Below are positions 16,462 through 26,129 of a stretch of 64,000 bases of DNA, in pieces; position 1 is the stretch's first letter, and the number at the start of each line of letters is the position of its first letter. The notes beneath the pieces are model-generated. The model made no database searches, was not told the DNA's origin, and worked only from the letters and a program-made list of their open reading frames with translations. The translations under genes were made by a program, and so were the position numbers. The DNA is from Actinopolyspora saharensis (GTDB lineage: Bacteria; Actinomycetota; Actinomycetes; Mycobacteriales; Pseudonocardiaceae), in NCBI RefSeq assembly GCF_900100925.1, contig NZ_FNKO01000002.1:1550001-1614000 (forward strand), written 5' to 3'.

Positions 16462-17862
16462 CTACGAGTTCCGGGCGCTGGCCTGCTCGGTTGAGTCCAG
16501 CGGGGATGAATCCAGCGGAGGCGTGTCCGAGAGCCCGCCGGACTTCCGATCCACGAAACCGCGCCAAGCGTGGTACACGAGGAAGCCGAGCCCGAGGTAG
16601 ACGTAGGAGTTGCCGATCAGGTGTTCGAAGAAGCCCCAGGTGAGCTCCTTGCCCTCGCCCTGCGGCACCGACCAGTGCGGGCCGATCACGTACAGTTCCG
16701 CGGCCAGCGCCGTGGCGATCAGCAGCGGCCAGTCCCGCCGCGCGTAGCCCTTGCCGAACAGCAGCACCAGTCCCGGAACGATCCAGACCCAGTGGTGCGA
16801 CCACGAGATCGGCGAGATCAGCAGGCCGAACACGGCGTTGAGCACGAGCGCCGTGGGAAGATCCCGCTTCCCTGTCCTGGGGGACAGCGCGGCCAGCATC
16901 CCGAAGACGGTCAACGCCGCTGCGAGCAGGATCAGCACGGCCAGCGCACCGGTCTGCCACGGCTCGGGGACGGCGAGCTTGGCAAGCAGGGAACGCAGCG
17001 ATACGTTGCCCGCGTAGATGGACGCGTCGCCCTCGAACTGGGGGCCGAAGGAAACGTCTCTGCTGCTGAGGACCTCGTGGAGCCAGAACCTGCGCGCATC
17101 GTCGAAGGCGAGCAGGAACCCCAGCGCGACCGTTCCGAGAAAGCTCACCAGCGCGGTGACGATCGTGCGGACGTCCCGGCGCAGCAGCGGCAGCAGCAGG
17201 AAGACCGCGGGGGTCAGCTTGAGACCCGCGGCGATTCCGATCAGCAGGCCGCGCGGGTAGGGCAGTTTGCGCCGCCCGTCGATGCGCCACAGCGAGTCGA
17301 TCGCCACCAGCGCCATCAGCACCAGGTTGATCTGCGCGTAGGTCAGTGTCTCGCGGACGGGCTCGAGGATCGTGGCCAGCGGCAGCACCGCCGCGGTGAG
17401 CAGCATGGTCCGCTCACGGCGGCGTGCGCTGAACGGCGCCGCCCGCAGCACCACGTAGAGCGTGCTCAGCAGCGCCAGGTGGCTGACGAGCATGATCGCG
17501 GTGACGGCCTTCGCCTTGGACACCAGCGCCAGCGGGGTGAACACGATCGCGGCGAACGGCGGGTAGATGAACGGCAGGCTCAGCCCCGACTGCGTGGGGG
17601 GAAGGTCCTGGTAGATGGGCATCCCGTCGAGCCAGGCCCGCGCCCCGAGCTGGTACACCTCCCCGTCTATGTGCGCGTGCGGGTTGATCGCCGAGACCAT
17701 GACCAGGGCGAAGAACTCGCACAGCAGGATCACCGGGATGATCCTGCGGTGTTCGTGGATCAGTCTTGCAAGGGGTCCCCTGCCGGGGGGAGGCTCCGTA
17801 GGCCGCACTCTTCCACCGCCCGTAGATTCCGCTCGGGTGCCGACTGCTGTCGAGAACGACAC
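16462..17862 (-). CDS. GT87 (PimE-like) membrane glycosyltransferase
   Basis: Integral membrane glycosyltransferase of 466 residues, GTG start at 17862 with no evident ribosome site, so the start may lie further in. About ten to twelve membrane helices are seen. The early loop after the first helix carries the acidic pair region HIDGEVYQLGARAWLDG and then YPPFAAIVFTPLAL, typical of GT87 (formerly DUF2029). GLKLTPAVFLLLPLL and the SWSHHWVWIVPGLVLL block further support the family. GT87 enzymes such as mycobacterial PimE use polyprenol-phosphate mannose to extend phosphatidylinositol mannosides or lipoglycans on the outer membrane face. The acceptor here is not determined. The Ser/Thr-rich cytoplasmic ends are not conserved. 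Confidence 0.86.
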   Translation of the reverse strand: MSFSTAVGTRAESTGGGRVRPTEPPPGRGPLARLIHEHRRIIPVILLCEFFALVMVSAINPHAHIDGEVYQLGARAWLDGMPIYQDLPPTQSGLSLPFIYPPFAAIVFTPLALVSKAKAVTAIMLVSHLALLSTLYVVLRAAPFSARRRERTMLLTAAVLPLATILEPVRETLTYAQINLVLMALVAIDSLWRIDGRRKLPYPRGLLIGIAAGLKLTPAVFLLLPLLRRDVRTIVTALVSFLGTVALGFLLAFDDARRFWLHEVLSSRDVSFGPQFEGDASIYAGNVSLRSLLAKLAVPEPWQTGALAVLILLAAALTVFGMLAALSPRTGKRDLPTALVLNAVFGLLISPISWSHHWVWIVPGLVLLFGKGYARRDWPLLIATALAAELYVIGPHWSVPQGEGKELTWGFFEHLIGNSYVYLGLGFLVYHAWRGFVDRKSGGLSDTPPLDSSPLDSTEQASARNS

Positions 17863-18105
17863 CAGATTAGGAGGTCAGCTCCCCCGGCCAGAGTTCCCCA
17901 CCGTGTTCACGCACTTGTTGTGGAACCGTTGTCCTGTGGGGCAAAATCGATCATTAGGAGTGCTCTTCCCGGCGTTTTGTTGACGCTACGTAAATAGCAC
18001 AACGAAAAAACACCATGACGTGTGGTAGTTGGACTCTTGAATTTGGTCCCGCCACCAGGGGAGGCTCAAATTCACTGCTCCATCTGGTGGGGAGGGTAGC
18101 TCCGA

Positions 18106-18957
18106 ATGAGTGTTGTCTATGCCACTAGCGCATCCCAGCTCACCGGAGTGTGGGATGAACTCATCATGGGACTGACCGCCGGATTCATGCTCACCGACGA
18201 GCGGGGTCAGGTGCTGGCCACCAACGACGCCGCCGCGGACCTGCTGCGGCTGGATCGCACCGAGCTGCTTACCGGGTCACGTCCCGATGGTTGGGCCATG
18301 CGGGACAGCGCGGGCGCGCACCTGCCGGACTGGTCGGATCTGACCAGCCAGGTGCTGCGTACCGGCACTCGCATGTCCACTCCGGTGGTCGTTACCGAGC
18401 ACGACGTGCCGAGCGGGCACGTCTGGATGGATTACCAGCCCGTCCGGATGCACTCGCAACAACGCGTGCTGATGTTCCTGCAACCGGTGGACACCGACGT
18501 CTCGCACTCGCGGGGGATGGTGGATCCGCTGACCGGTCTTCCCGGGCGTGTGCTGCTGCTCGACCGGCTGGACCAGGCACTGGCCAGGGCGCGTTGTCGC
18601 GGGACGCTGGCGACGCTGGTGCTGGCCGACATCCGCAGGCTCGAGCAGTTCAACGTGGAGCACGGCTTCGCCCAGGGCGACGAGCTGTTGACCGTGCTGG
18701 CGGGGCGGCTGCGGCAGAGCCTCAGCGACGAGCACACCGTCGCGCGCTACGGGGGCGACGAGTTCGCCCTGGTGGTGGAACACCCCAGCGGGACGGGATC
18801 CGAGATCGCCGAGCGGGCCCGCGGTGCCGTGGCCCGGCCGATGCGGTTGGAGAACAAGCAGATCCGGCCGAGCGTTCGGGTCTCCTGGGTGACCAGCGAC
18901 GGCAACGCCTCGGTCCATTCGGTGATCAGTCGTGCCGAGCAGCAGTTGGAGAGCTGA
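18106..18957 (+). CDS. PAS-GGDEF diguanylate cyclase
   Basis: A 283-residue soluble protein starting at ATG 18106 behind GGGGAGGG. An N-terminal PAS domain (about 10-125; GLTAGFMLTDERGQVLATND) precedes a GGDEF domain (about 135-283). The active-site GGDEF is intact at residues 216-220, and the upstream substrate region reads VLADIRRLEQFNVEHGFAQGDE, keeping the key Asp, Asn and Asp positions. The inhibitory RxxD site is absent (SDEH at that position), so product inhibition is unlikely. The C-terminal part of the domain is short. It should make c-di-GMP in response to a PAS-sensed cue. It is convergent with the PAS-GGDEF-EAL gene 139 bp away. The 240 bp upstream is comparatively AT-rich and holds the promoter. 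Confidence 0.88.
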   Translation: MSVVYATSASQLTGVWDELIMGLTAGFMLTDERGQVLATNDAAADLLRLDRTELLTGSRPDGWAMRDSAGAHLPDWSDLTSQVLRTGTRMSTPVVVTEHDVPSGHVWMDYQPVRMHSQQRVLMFLQPVDTDVSHSRGMVDPLTGLPGRVLLLDRLDQALARARCRGTLATLVLADIRRLEQFNVEHGFAQGDELLTVLAGRLRQSLSDEHTVARYGGDEFALVVEHPSGTGSEIAERARGAVARPMRLENKQIRPSVRVSWVTSDGNASVHSVISRAEQQLES

Positions 18958-19095
18958 CCGATGCTTTCCGGTCGGGTTGTCGGTCGGCCCGGTCCCTCTT
19001 CGGCGCCGCCCGCGCCGAAACACACCGCCCCGGCGGGCCGGCCGCCCACGACCGGGGAGAACGTCAACGCCGCGCAGCGGGGCCCGCGGCCCCGA

Positions 19096-21285
19096 TTACA
19101 ACCACCGGGCGTTTTCCTCCGGTGAGGCCAGCAGCCCCCGGACCTCGCCCGGCGCGTCGGGCTTGGCGAAGAACCAGCCCTGACCCGTCTCGCAGCCGAT
19201 CTCGCTCATCCGCTCCGCCTGAGTCCGGGTCTCCACCCCTTCCGCGGTGACCGTCAACCCCAGGGTGTGCGAGAGGTCCACCAGCGTGCCGACGATCCTG
19301 GCGTCCACCGGGTCGATGTTGCCGCCGTCGGCGAGGCCCTCCATGAAGGAGCCGGCGATCTTGAGCTCGTGGACCGGAAGGTGCTTGAGGTAGGCGAGGT
19401 TGGAATAGCCGGTGCCGAAGTCGTCTATCGCGATGCGGACCCCCATGCGCGCGAGGGCGCGCAGCTTCTCGAGCGGCTCGTCCGCGGTGCTCATGATCGC
19501 GCTTTCCGTCAGCTCGAGCTGAAGCATGGCCGGATCCAGCCCGGTCTCCTCGAGGATCCCGGCCACGTCGGAGACGATGTTGGGGTCCCTGGACTGGCGG
19601 ACAGCCAGGTTGACGCTCATGAACGGGGCGTCCCGCCCGAACTCGTCCTGCCACGCCTTGGCCTGCTTGCAGGCCTCGCGCAGCACCCAGCGGCCGAGCG
19701 GGACGATCATCCCGGTCTCCTCGGCGAGGCCGATGAACTTGTCGGGGCCGAGTCTGCCGAGCTCGGGGTGCCACCACCGCACCAGCGCCTCCACGCCCGA
19801 TACCCGGTACTGCCCGAGACCGACCAGGGGTTGGTACTCGACGTAGAATTCGTTGCGCTCCAGAGCCGCGGGCATGGTGGCCGACAGCCTGAACTGGGCG
19901 ACCTCGCTGGCGTTGCGCTCGGTGTCGAACAGCGCCCACTGGTTCTTGCCCTCGGCCTTGGCCCAGTAGAGCGTGACGTCGGCGTCGCGCATCAGCTCGG
20001 AGGCGGTCTGCCCCGTCACGGGGCGTTCCAGGATGCCGATGCTCGCCGAGACGGACAGCTCCTGGTTGCCCACCCGAATGGTGGGGCTCAGGGTTTCCAG
20101 GACCCGGTCGGCCACGTCGATGGCCTGCTGGGTTCCCCGGGAACCCTCTATGAGGATCACGAACTCGTCGCCACCCATGCGCGCGACCATCCGGTCCTCG
20201 CCGTTCACGGTCGCCGCCAGCCGCTGCGCGACCGTCACCAGCAGGTCGTCACCGACGTGATGGCCGAGGCTGTCGTTGATGACCTTGAAGCCGTCCAGGT
20301 CCAGGTAGCACAGCGCCACGCGCCTGGGTTCCTCGTCCGGACCCGACTTCTCGCGCAGCGCCTCGTTGATGCGTTCGAGGAACAGCGCGCGGTTCGGCAG
20401 CCCGGTGAGCGGGTCGTGCAGCGCCTGGTGCCGCAGCCTGTCCTGCAGCCTCTTGCGGTCGGTGACGTCCTCCATCAGGGCCACCTGGTACAGCGGCAGG
20501 CCGTCGTCGCCGCGCACCAGGGACACGATCAGCTCCGTCCAGGACTTGCTCCCGTCGGGGCGGCTGAACTGCTTCTCCACCCGGTACTGCTCCCGCTCGC
20601 CGCGGATGAGCTCCTCGTGGGTCCGCCAGATGGAGTCGCTGTCCTCCGGCTCCATGAGGTCGTGGACCATCAGGCCGTTCATCTCCTCGGAGGTGCGTCC
20701 GAGGATGCGGCGCAGCGAGTCGTTGGCCTCCAGGATCCGGCCCTCGGTGTCGGCGACGCCGATGCCGAGGGCGGCCTCGGAGAAGATGGCCCTGAACCTG
20801 GCCTCGCTGGTCCGCAGGGCCTGCTCGACCGAGTCGCGGGCGTCCAGGACCGCCTGGCGGATCGCCTCCTGCTCGTCCAGGGTGCGCTTCCGCGCGGCAT
20901 GCATGAAGCCCGCGCTTATCGCCGCCTGCACAGCGGAGACGCGGGAGCGCAGCTCGGGGCTCTCGGGGAGGCCGAACAGCGGAAGCATCCGCTCCCCGAC
21001 GCACTCCACCGTCCTGGCCAGTGATTCCGCACCGGTGAAGTGCGCCGACACGAGGTCGGAGCCCACTTCGCGAGCGCCTTCGGTGTTCTGCGGTCGGCCG
21101 AGCAGCGCTTCGGCCAGCCGGGCGGTGTAGGCCTCCAGCTGTTCCTCCACCTCGGCTCCGGTCATCGGGACGTAGCTGGTCCCGACCAGAGCCCGGGTCC
21201 AAGCCGCGGCGAACTCCCGCCTGCGTTCCCCGTCCACATCAGTCACGTCCTGAGCGCTCGATACAGGCGCTGTCCAGCCGGTCAT
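19096..21285 (-). CDS. PAS-GGDEF-EAL c-di-GMP turnover protein
   Basis: A 729-residue protein from ATG 21285 (an upstream start at 21354 would add 23 residues). An N-terminal helical domain of about 140 residues of unknown role is followed by a PAS/PAC domain (about 165-290), a GGDEF domain with intact GGDEF at 371-375, and an EAL domain with EAL at 499-501. In the phosphodiesterase domain the metal and substrate residues in SVNLAV, LELTES, IDDFGTG and TAEGVET are present. The usual LKID motif, however, reads LKIA, replacing an acidic residue at position 644 that matters for activity in known EAL enzymes. The domain order recalls Streptomyces RmdA/RmdB. The protein may therefore be a cyclase with a weak or regulatory EAL domain. 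It has no membrane segment. Confidence 0.88.
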   Translation of the reverse strand: MTGWTAPVSSAQDVTDVDGERRREFAAAWTRALVGTSYVPMTGAEVEEQLEAYTARLAEALLGRPQNTEGAREVGSDLVSAHFTGAESLARTVECVGERMLPLFGLPESPELRSRVSAVQAAISAGFMHAARKRTLDEQEAIRQAVLDARDSVEQALRTSEARFRAIFSEAALGIGVADTEGRILEANDSLRRILGRTSEEMNGLMVHDLMEPEDSDSIWRTHEELIRGEREQYRVEKQFSRPDGSKSWTELIVSLVRGDDGLPLYQVALMEDVTDRKRLQDRLRHQALHDPLTGLPNRALFLERINEALREKSGPDEEPRRVALCYLDLDGFKVINDSLGHHVGDDLLVTVAQRLAATVNGEDRMVARMGGDEFVILIEGSRGTQQAIDVADRVLETLSPTIRVGNQELSVSASIGILERPVTGQTASELMRDADVTLYWAKAEGKNQWALFDTERNASEVAQFRLSATMPAALERNEFYVEYQPLVGLGQYRVSGVEALVRWWHPELGRLGPDKFIGLAEETGMIVPLGRWVLREACKQAKAWQDEFGRDAPFMSVNLAVRQSRDPNIVSDVAGILEETGLDPAMLQLELTESAIMSTADEPLEKLRALARMGVRIAIDDFGTGYSNLAYLKHLPVHELKIAGSFMEGLADGGNIDPVDARIVGTLVDLSHTLGLTVTAEGVETRTQAERMSEIGCETGQGWFFAKPDAPGEVRGLLASPEENARWL

Positions 21286-21677
21286 GCCTGCGGCGCCCTC
21301 CGCTCGTCGTAGTCGCCCGCGCAAGGTACTCGGGGAGCATACGGCCGATGCCACCCGTCGGTCGAACGCGGAACCTGCTGTCGTCCAGGGTAGCTATCCC
21401 CACGGGGTCGGCAGGAGATGCGGACCAAGATCGAAACCGACGTTCATGTCACTCGAACAGGTCGAATTTTGCCGATTGAGCGTTGTCCGTTTTGCCTCGT
21501 TGTGGTCAAACGGTAACACGACACCTGGTGGAAGCAGTGAAACGCTCGCTCCGCACGCCACGCAACCGAGACCCGACAACGGCAGTCACCGCAGGACCGC
21601 GGATGCAGTGGAGCACCAGCACAGCGCGCAACCCGACCACTCGAGCAAGGTTTTGTGTAAGTTCTAAGGGGAAACGC
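21286..21677. other. 392-bp divergent promoter region
   Basis: Lies between the PAS-GGDEF-EAL gene and the GH25 lysozyme gene. It contains a locally AT-richer block (about 21440-21525) that probably holds the promoters. AAGGGG lies just before the lysozyme ATG. I looked for a c-di-AMP (ydaO-type) riboswitch, common before actinobacterial wall hydrolases, and did not find its conserved boxes. Confidence 0.4.
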
Positions 21678-22499
21678 ATGCACCGTTCAGTCAGATCCGG
21701 GCGCGCCGGCGCGTTGACCTACGGATTATCAGCGATCTTCAGCGCGGTCCTGCTGCTGAGCACCTCCGCGTACGCGGCGAGCTCCTCGTCCGCGGGGCGG
21801 CAGGTCGGTGGCCACTCGATGGGCTCACAGATCCGGAAGCACGAGGAGACCGTCCCCCGGAAGGGGCCGAACACCCTGAAGAACGCCTCCGTGCGCGGCA
21901 TGGACGTCAGCGGTCACCAGAACAGGGTCGACTGGCAGCACTGGTGGGGCAAGGGGATGCGTTTCACCTACGTGAAGGCGACCGAGGGCACCGGCTACAC
22001 CAGCCCGGACTTCAACCACCAGTACAACGGCTCGTACCAGGTGGGCATGATCAGGGGCGCCTATCACTTCGCCCTGCCGGACCGCTCCAGCGGAGCCGTT
22101 CAGGCGCGGCACTTCGTCCGCAACGGCGGAGGCTGGTCCGCCGACGGCAAAACGCTGCCCGGGGCTCTGGACATCGAGTACAACCCGTACGGGCCCACCT
22201 GCTACGGGAAGAGCCGAGGGCAGATGACCGCCTGGATCCGCGACTTCAGCGACACCTACCGGAAGCTCACCGGCAGGTACCCCACCATCTACACGAGCAC
22301 CCGCTGGTGGAACAAGTGCGTCGACGGCGAGTTCGGCTCGACGAACCCGCTGTGGATCGCGCGGTACAACGACTTCATCGGGGAACTGCCCAAGGGCTGG
22401 GGGTTCCACACGTTCTGGCAGTACACGTCCTCACCGCTGGATCAGAACCTGTTCAACGGCACCTACGAGCAGTTGAGGCGGCTGGCGCTCAACAAGTGA
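21678..22499 (+). CDS. Secreted GH25 lysozyme (muramidase)
   Basis: A 273-residue exported wall hydrolase that cleaves the N-acetylmuramyl-beta-1,4-N-acetylglucosamine bond of peptidoglycan. The signal peptide covers about residues 1-34 (cleavage near AYAAS). The GH25 barrel spans about 72-270. It begins with MDVSGHQ, with Asp76 of the family motif, and has FTYVKATEG and the catalytic pair in LDIEY (Asp165, Glu167). YTSTRWWNKC, PLWIARY and FWQYTSS follow near the end. Two cysteines (PTCYG, NKCVDG) may form a disulfide. The 40 residues between signal and catalytic domain are Ser- and Lys-rich and may bind the wall. It lies divergent from a c-di-GMP enzyme; any functional link is speculation. 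A hairpin terminator follows immediately. Confidence 0.92.
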   Translation: MHRSVRSGRAGALTYGLSAIFSAVLLLSTSAYAASSSSAGRQVGGHSMGSQIRKHEETVPRKGPNTLKNASVRGMDVSGHQNRVDWQHWWGKGMRFTYVKATEGTGYTSPDFNHQYNGSYQVGMIRGAYHFALPDRSSGAVQARHFVRNGGGWSADGKTLPGALDIEYNPYGPTCYGKSRGQMTAWIRDFSDTYRKLTGRYPTIYTSTRWWNKCVDGEFGSTNPLWIARYNDFIGELPKGWGFHTFWQYTSSPLDQNLFNGTYEQLRRLALNK

Positions 22500-22501
22500 G
22501 C

Positions 22502-22536
22502 GACGGCGCCGACCGTGCGCGCACGGCCGGCGCGTC
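22502..22536 (+). terminator. Terminator after the GH25 lysozyme
   Basis: Directly after the stop codon, CGCCG-a-CCGTG pairs with CACGG-c-CGGCG around a CGCG loop (22507-22532). The stem is extended by GACG/CGTC at its base. It is GC-rich with no U run. Confidence 0.72.
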
Positions 22537-22747
22537 GTGAGCCCCGGACGAATCGTCCGCTCGGAAAGCGGTGCTCGGGGCGGGGTTCGCTTCGGCGCTG
22601 CCCGCGCCGAAGCGGTGGCACTGCCCGCCGGAACGTCCGCAGGCGCCGCTGGCACTGAGAACGATCCACTGCACGAGTCGAGTTCCCGGAAAACCCTCCG
22701 CACGAGGTGAGCGCTTACGAGCCCGTGCAGGAGGAGAAGCCCCGGTG

Positions 22748-22838
22748 CGTGAGTCGGATGCATTGCAAGGCCGGAAGGGCACGTGGCGGAGGTCGCTGCT
22801 CGAGGTGCCCTCCAACGCTCCCGAAGCACCGACTCACG
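22748..22838. repeat. Nested-palindrome element, copy 2 (91 bp)
   Basis: Same plan as the element at 3408-3495, in the opposite orientation. The outer arms are CGTGAGTCGG (22748-22757) and CCGACTCACG (22829-22838). The middle stem is AGGGCAC with GTGCCCT, replacing the GGGCCGCTC/GAGCGGCCC of copy 1. The apical part GCGG-AGGTCG-CTGC still pairs using one G-T wobble. The flank GGATGCATTGCAAGGCCGG is shared with copy 1. It occupies the gap between the convergent lysozyme and purL genes. Confidence 0.78.
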
Positions 22839-22885
22839 TGCCCCGGCTACCGCGACCCACCCGCGCAGAGCTCTGCTGCGGGACG

Positions 22886-25210
22886 TCAGCCGAACAGGGC
22901 GGGCAGAGTTCCCTCCCAGGTGCTGCGCAGCTCGGACAGCGGGATGTCGCCGATTCCCTGGATCTCCAGCGACTGGGACTCGGTGTCGACGACCCCGATC
23001 TTCGTGCACGGCAGCTCCCTGGCGGAGCAGAGCTCGGTGAAGCGCAGCTCCTCACCGCGCGGCACCGAGACCACGGCCCGCCCGGCGGACTCGGAGAACA
23101 GCCACACGAAGGGGTCGGCTCCCTCGGGCAGCACGATCCGCGCCCCGGTCTCGCCGATCAGCGACATCTCCACCAGGGCCTGGGCCAGCCCGCCCTCGGA
23201 GAGGTCGTGCGCTGCCGAGACCAGCCCGTCCCGCGCACCGACGGCCAGGATGTCGCCGAGCAGCTTCTCCCCGGCGAGATCCACGGCCGGCGGCGTGCCA
23301 CCGAGGTGACCGTGAACCACCCCGGCCCACTCGGAGCCGCCGAACTCCTCGCGGGTGTCGCCGAGCAGCATCAGTGACTCACCGGGAGCCGCGCCGATCC
23401 CCGTGGGGATCCGGCGGGTGACGTCGTCGATCACCCCGAGCACTCCGACCACGGGGGTCGGCAGGATCGGGCTGCTGCCCGTCTGGTTGTAGAAGCTCAC
23501 GTTGCCGCCGGTGACCGGGATGCCCAGCTCGGCCGAGGCATCGGCCAGTCCGCGGACCGCCTGCTGGAACTGCCACATCACCGCGGGGTCCTCGGCCGAG
23601 CCGAAGTTGAGGCAGTTCGTCACCGCCACCGGCTTCGAACCGGTCACCGCCACGTTGCGGTAGGCCTCGGCCAGGGCGAGCTGGGCCCCCTGGTAGGGGT
23701 CGAGCCTGGTGTAACGGGCGTTGCAGTCGGTCGCCACGGCGATGCCGCGTCCGGTCTCCTCGTCGATCCGCAGCACCCCGCCGTCCGAGGGCTGCGCCAG
23801 CACGGTGTTGCCGCGGACGTAGTGGTCGTACTGGCTGGTCACCCAGTCGCGGGAGCACAGGTTGGGGGAGGCCGCCATGCGCAGCAGCGTCTCGCGCAGC
23901 TCCTCCGCGGTGGAGGGGCGGGCGAGCGTGTCCGGGTTGTCCGCGGTGATCAGGTCCTGCTCGGCCGGGCGCTGGACCGGGCGCTCGTAGACGGGCCCCT
24001 CGTCGGCCACCGTCCGGGGCGGGACGTCGACGACGCGCTGACCCTGCCAGTCGATCTCCAGGTTCTCCCCGTCGGTGACCTCACCGATGACGGTGGCGGT
24101 CACGTCCCACTTGCGGCAGACCTCCATGAAGCCTTCCACAGCGGAGGGACGCACGATCGCGCACATCCGCTCCTGCGACTCGCTGGACAGGATCTCCGCC
24201 GGATTCATCCCCTCCGCGCGCAGCGGCACCTCGTCCAGGTCGATCCACATCCCGCCGTCGCCCGCGGAGGCGAGCTCGGAGGTGGCGCAGGAGAGCCCGG
24301 CCCCTCCGAGGTCCTGCACACCGACCACGAGCCCGGAGCGGTACAGCTCCAGACAGCACTCGATGAGCACCTTCTCGGTGAACGGGTCCCCCACCTGCAC
24401 GCTGGGGAGCTTCTTGCGTCCGCCGCCGGTCTCGTCCCCGCTGAAGGTCTCCGAGGCGAGCACGGAAACCCCGCCGATGCCGTCCAGACCGGTGCGCGCG
24501 CCGAACAGGATCACCTTGTTGCCCGCGCCGCTGGCGTGGGCCAGCTGCACCTCGTCCGACTTGAGCACCCCGACGCACATGGCGTTGACCAGCGGATTGC
24601 TCGCGTAGGACTCGTCGAAGACGACCTCGCCGCCGATGTTGGGCAGCCCCAGGCAGTTGCCGTACCCGCCGATGCCCTCGACCACACCGGGCAGCACCCG
24701 CGCGGTGTCGGGAGCCTCGGCGGGGCCGAAGCGCAGCGGATCGGCCACCGCGACCGGGCGCGCCCCCATCGCCATGATGTCGCGGACGATGCCGCCGACA
24801 CCGGTCGCCGCGCCCTGATGCGGCTCGACGTAGGAGGGATGGTTGTGGCTTTCCACCTTGAAGGTGACCGCCCAGCCGTCGCCGACGTCGACGACCCCGG
24901 CGTTCTCCCCGATGCCCGCGATCATCTTGGACCGCATCTGCTCGGTGGTGGCCTCGCCGAAGTACTTCAGGTGGACCTTGGAGGACTTGTAGGAGCAGTG
25001 CTCGCTCCACATGACCGAGTACATCGCGAGCTCGGCCTCGGTGGGGCGGCGCCCGAGTATCCCGCGGATGCGCTCGTACTCGTCGTCGGCCAGTCCGAGC
25101 TCGCGGTAGGGCTGCGCGGCCTCGGGGGTCCGCGCGGCGTGCTCGGTGCTGTCCACGCGCTCGGAGTCGCCGTCGGCTCGTGCGGCGGGTTCGTGGGTGG
25201 TTTCGGTCAT
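22886..25210 (-). CDS. purL: Phosphoribosylformylglycinamidine synthase, large subunit PurL
   Basis: A 774-residue protein catalysing the ATP-dependent conversion of FGAR to FGAM in purine synthesis, using ammonia channelled from PurQ. It is the short (subunit II) form found with separate PurS and PurQ. Recognisable motifs are [16 protein letters not shown] near the N-terminus, [10 protein letters not shown] with the catalytic His region, [26 protein letters not shown] and, in the second half, NCLNFG and AHDLSEGGL. The length fits the family. A charged, non-conserved N-terminal extension of about 35 residues may reflect an acidic proteome. Its start overlaps the stop of purQ (ATGA). The 3' end faces the lysozyme gene across the palindromic repeat. 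Confidence 0.97.
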   Translation of the reverse strand: MTETTHEPAARADGDSERVDSTEHAARTPEAAQPYRELGLADDEYERIRGILGRRPTEAELAMYSVMWSEHCSYKSSKVHLKYFGEATTEQMRSKMIAGIGENAGVVDVGDGWAVTFKVESHNHPSYVEPHQGAATGVGGIVRDIMAMGARPVAVADPLRFGPAEAPDTARVLPGVVEGIGGYGNCLGLPNIGGEVVFDESYASNPLVNAMCVGVLKSDEVQLAHASGAGNKVILFGARTGLDGIGGVSVLASETFSGDETGGGRKKLPSVQVGDPFTEKVLIECCLELYRSGLVVGVQDLGGAGLSCATSELASAGDGGMWIDLDEVPLRAEGMNPAEILSSESQERMCAIVRPSAVEGFMEVCRKWDVTATVIGEVTDGENLEIDWQGQRVVDVPPRTVADEGPVYERPVQRPAEQDLITADNPDTLARPSTAEELRETLLRMAASPNLCSRDWVTSQYDHYVRGNTVLAQPSDGGVLRIDEETGRGIAVATDCNARYTRLDPYQGAQLALAEAYRNVAVTGSKPVAVTNCLNFGSAEDPAVMWQFQQAVRGLADASAELGIPVTGGNVSFYNQTGSSPILPTPVVGVLGVIDDVTRRIPTGIGAAPGESLMLLGDTREEFGGSEWAGVVHGHLGGTPPAVDLAGEKLLGDILAVGARDGLVSAAHDLSEGGLAQALVEMSLIGETGARIVLPEGADPFVWLFSESAGRAVVSVPRGEELRFTELCSARELPCTKIGVVDTESQSLEIQGIGDIPLSELRSTWEGTLPALFG

Positions 25211-25893
25211 GCTGGCACCAGGGTGTCGAGAGCGGACAGGAACATGCCGAGGCCGTCGTCGGTGGGCCCGGTGAGCGGGTCGATCGCGTGCTCGGGGTGG
25301 GGCATCAGCCCCGCGACCCTGCCGCGCGCGTCGGTGATCCCCGCGATGTCGCGCCGCGAGCCGTTCGGGTTTCCGTCCACGTAGCGGAAGAGGACCCGGC
25401 CCTCGCCCTCGAGCTCGTCGAGCGTGGACTCGTCGGCCACGTAGCAGCCCTCACCGTGCTTGACGGGGATCAGCAGATCGGCGCCGGGCTCGTAGCGGGT
25501 GGTCCAGGTGCTCGTGGTGTTCTCCGCGCGCAGCCACTGGTCGCGGCAGACGTAGTGCAACCCCTCGTTGCGGGTCAGCACCCCGGGAAGCAGTCCGGCC
25601 TCGCAGAGCACCTGGAAGCCGTTGCACACCCCGAGCACCGGCATCCCCCGCTCGGCCGCGCGCACGACCTCGGTCATGACCGGTGCGAACTTGGCGATCG
25701 CCCCGCAGCGCAGGTAGTCGCCGTAGCTGAACCCGCCGGGGACGATCACGGCGTCCACGCCGTGCAGGTCGGCGTCGGCGTGCCACAGCGACACCGCGGA
25801 GGCCCCTGACCGGCGCACCGCGCGACGGGCGTCCCCGTCGTCCAGCGAGCCGGGGAAGGTGATCACGCCTATCCTGGCCCCCGCCGCGCTCAT
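25207..25893 (-). CDS. purQ: FGAM synthase glutaminase subunit PurQ
   Basis: A 228-residue class I glutamine amidotransferase that frees ammonia from glutamine for PurL. The nucleophile Cys90 sits in VLGVCNGFQ, and the His/Glu of the triad in [10 protein letters not shown]. The N-terminus [12 protein letters not shown] and the [16 protein letters not shown] segment are characteristic of PurQ. It overlaps purS upstream and purL downstream by four bases each, so the three subunits are made together in a fixed ratio. No sign of decay. Confidence 0.97.
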   Translation of the reverse strand: MSAAGARIGVITFPGSLDDGDARRAVRRSGASAVSLWHADADLHGVDAVIVPGGFSYGDYLRCGAIAKFAPVMTEVVRAAERGMPVLGVCNGFQVLCEAGLLPGVLTRNEGLHYVCRDQWLRAENTTSTWTTRYEPGADLLIPVKHGEGCYVADESTLDELEGEGRVLFRYVDGNPNGSRRDIAGITDARGRVAGLMPHPEHAIDPLTGPTDDGLGMFLSALDTLVPA

Positions 25894-26129
25894 GATTCCA
25901 CCCGGCGCACGGCCCAGTCCTCGATCACGGGGTTAGCGAGGAAACTCTCGGCGATCTTGGCGAGCGTGTCGTCGTCGACGTCGTCGGCGACCTCCAGCTC
26001 GAACCGCTTTCCCTGGCGAACTTGCGAAATGCCTTCGAAACCCTGGCGGGGCAGCGCGTTGGCCACCGCCTGACCCTGCGGGTCGAGGATCTCCTGCTTC
26101 GGCATGACGTCGACAACGACTCGGGCCAC
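25890..26129 (-). CDS. purS: FGAM synthase accessory subunit PurS
   Basis: A 79-residue protein that bridges PurQ and PurL in the FGAM synthase complex. It begins at GTG 26129 ([19 protein letters not shown]) and shows the typical PurS pattern of a beta strand, the conserved PQGQAV segment and an acidic helix ([24 protein letters not shown]). First gene of the purSQL operon; the promoter lies in the 500-bp gap upstream. Confidence 0.96.
   Translation of the reverse strand: MARVVVDVMPKQEILDPQGQAVANALPRQGFEGISQVRQGKRFELEVADDVDDDTLAKIAESFLANPVIEDWAVRRVES

Noticed and set aside
21440-21677. c-di-AMP (ydaO) riboswitch before the lysozyme gene
   Set aside because: The conserved boxes of that riboswitch are not present, although the gene type is a common target.
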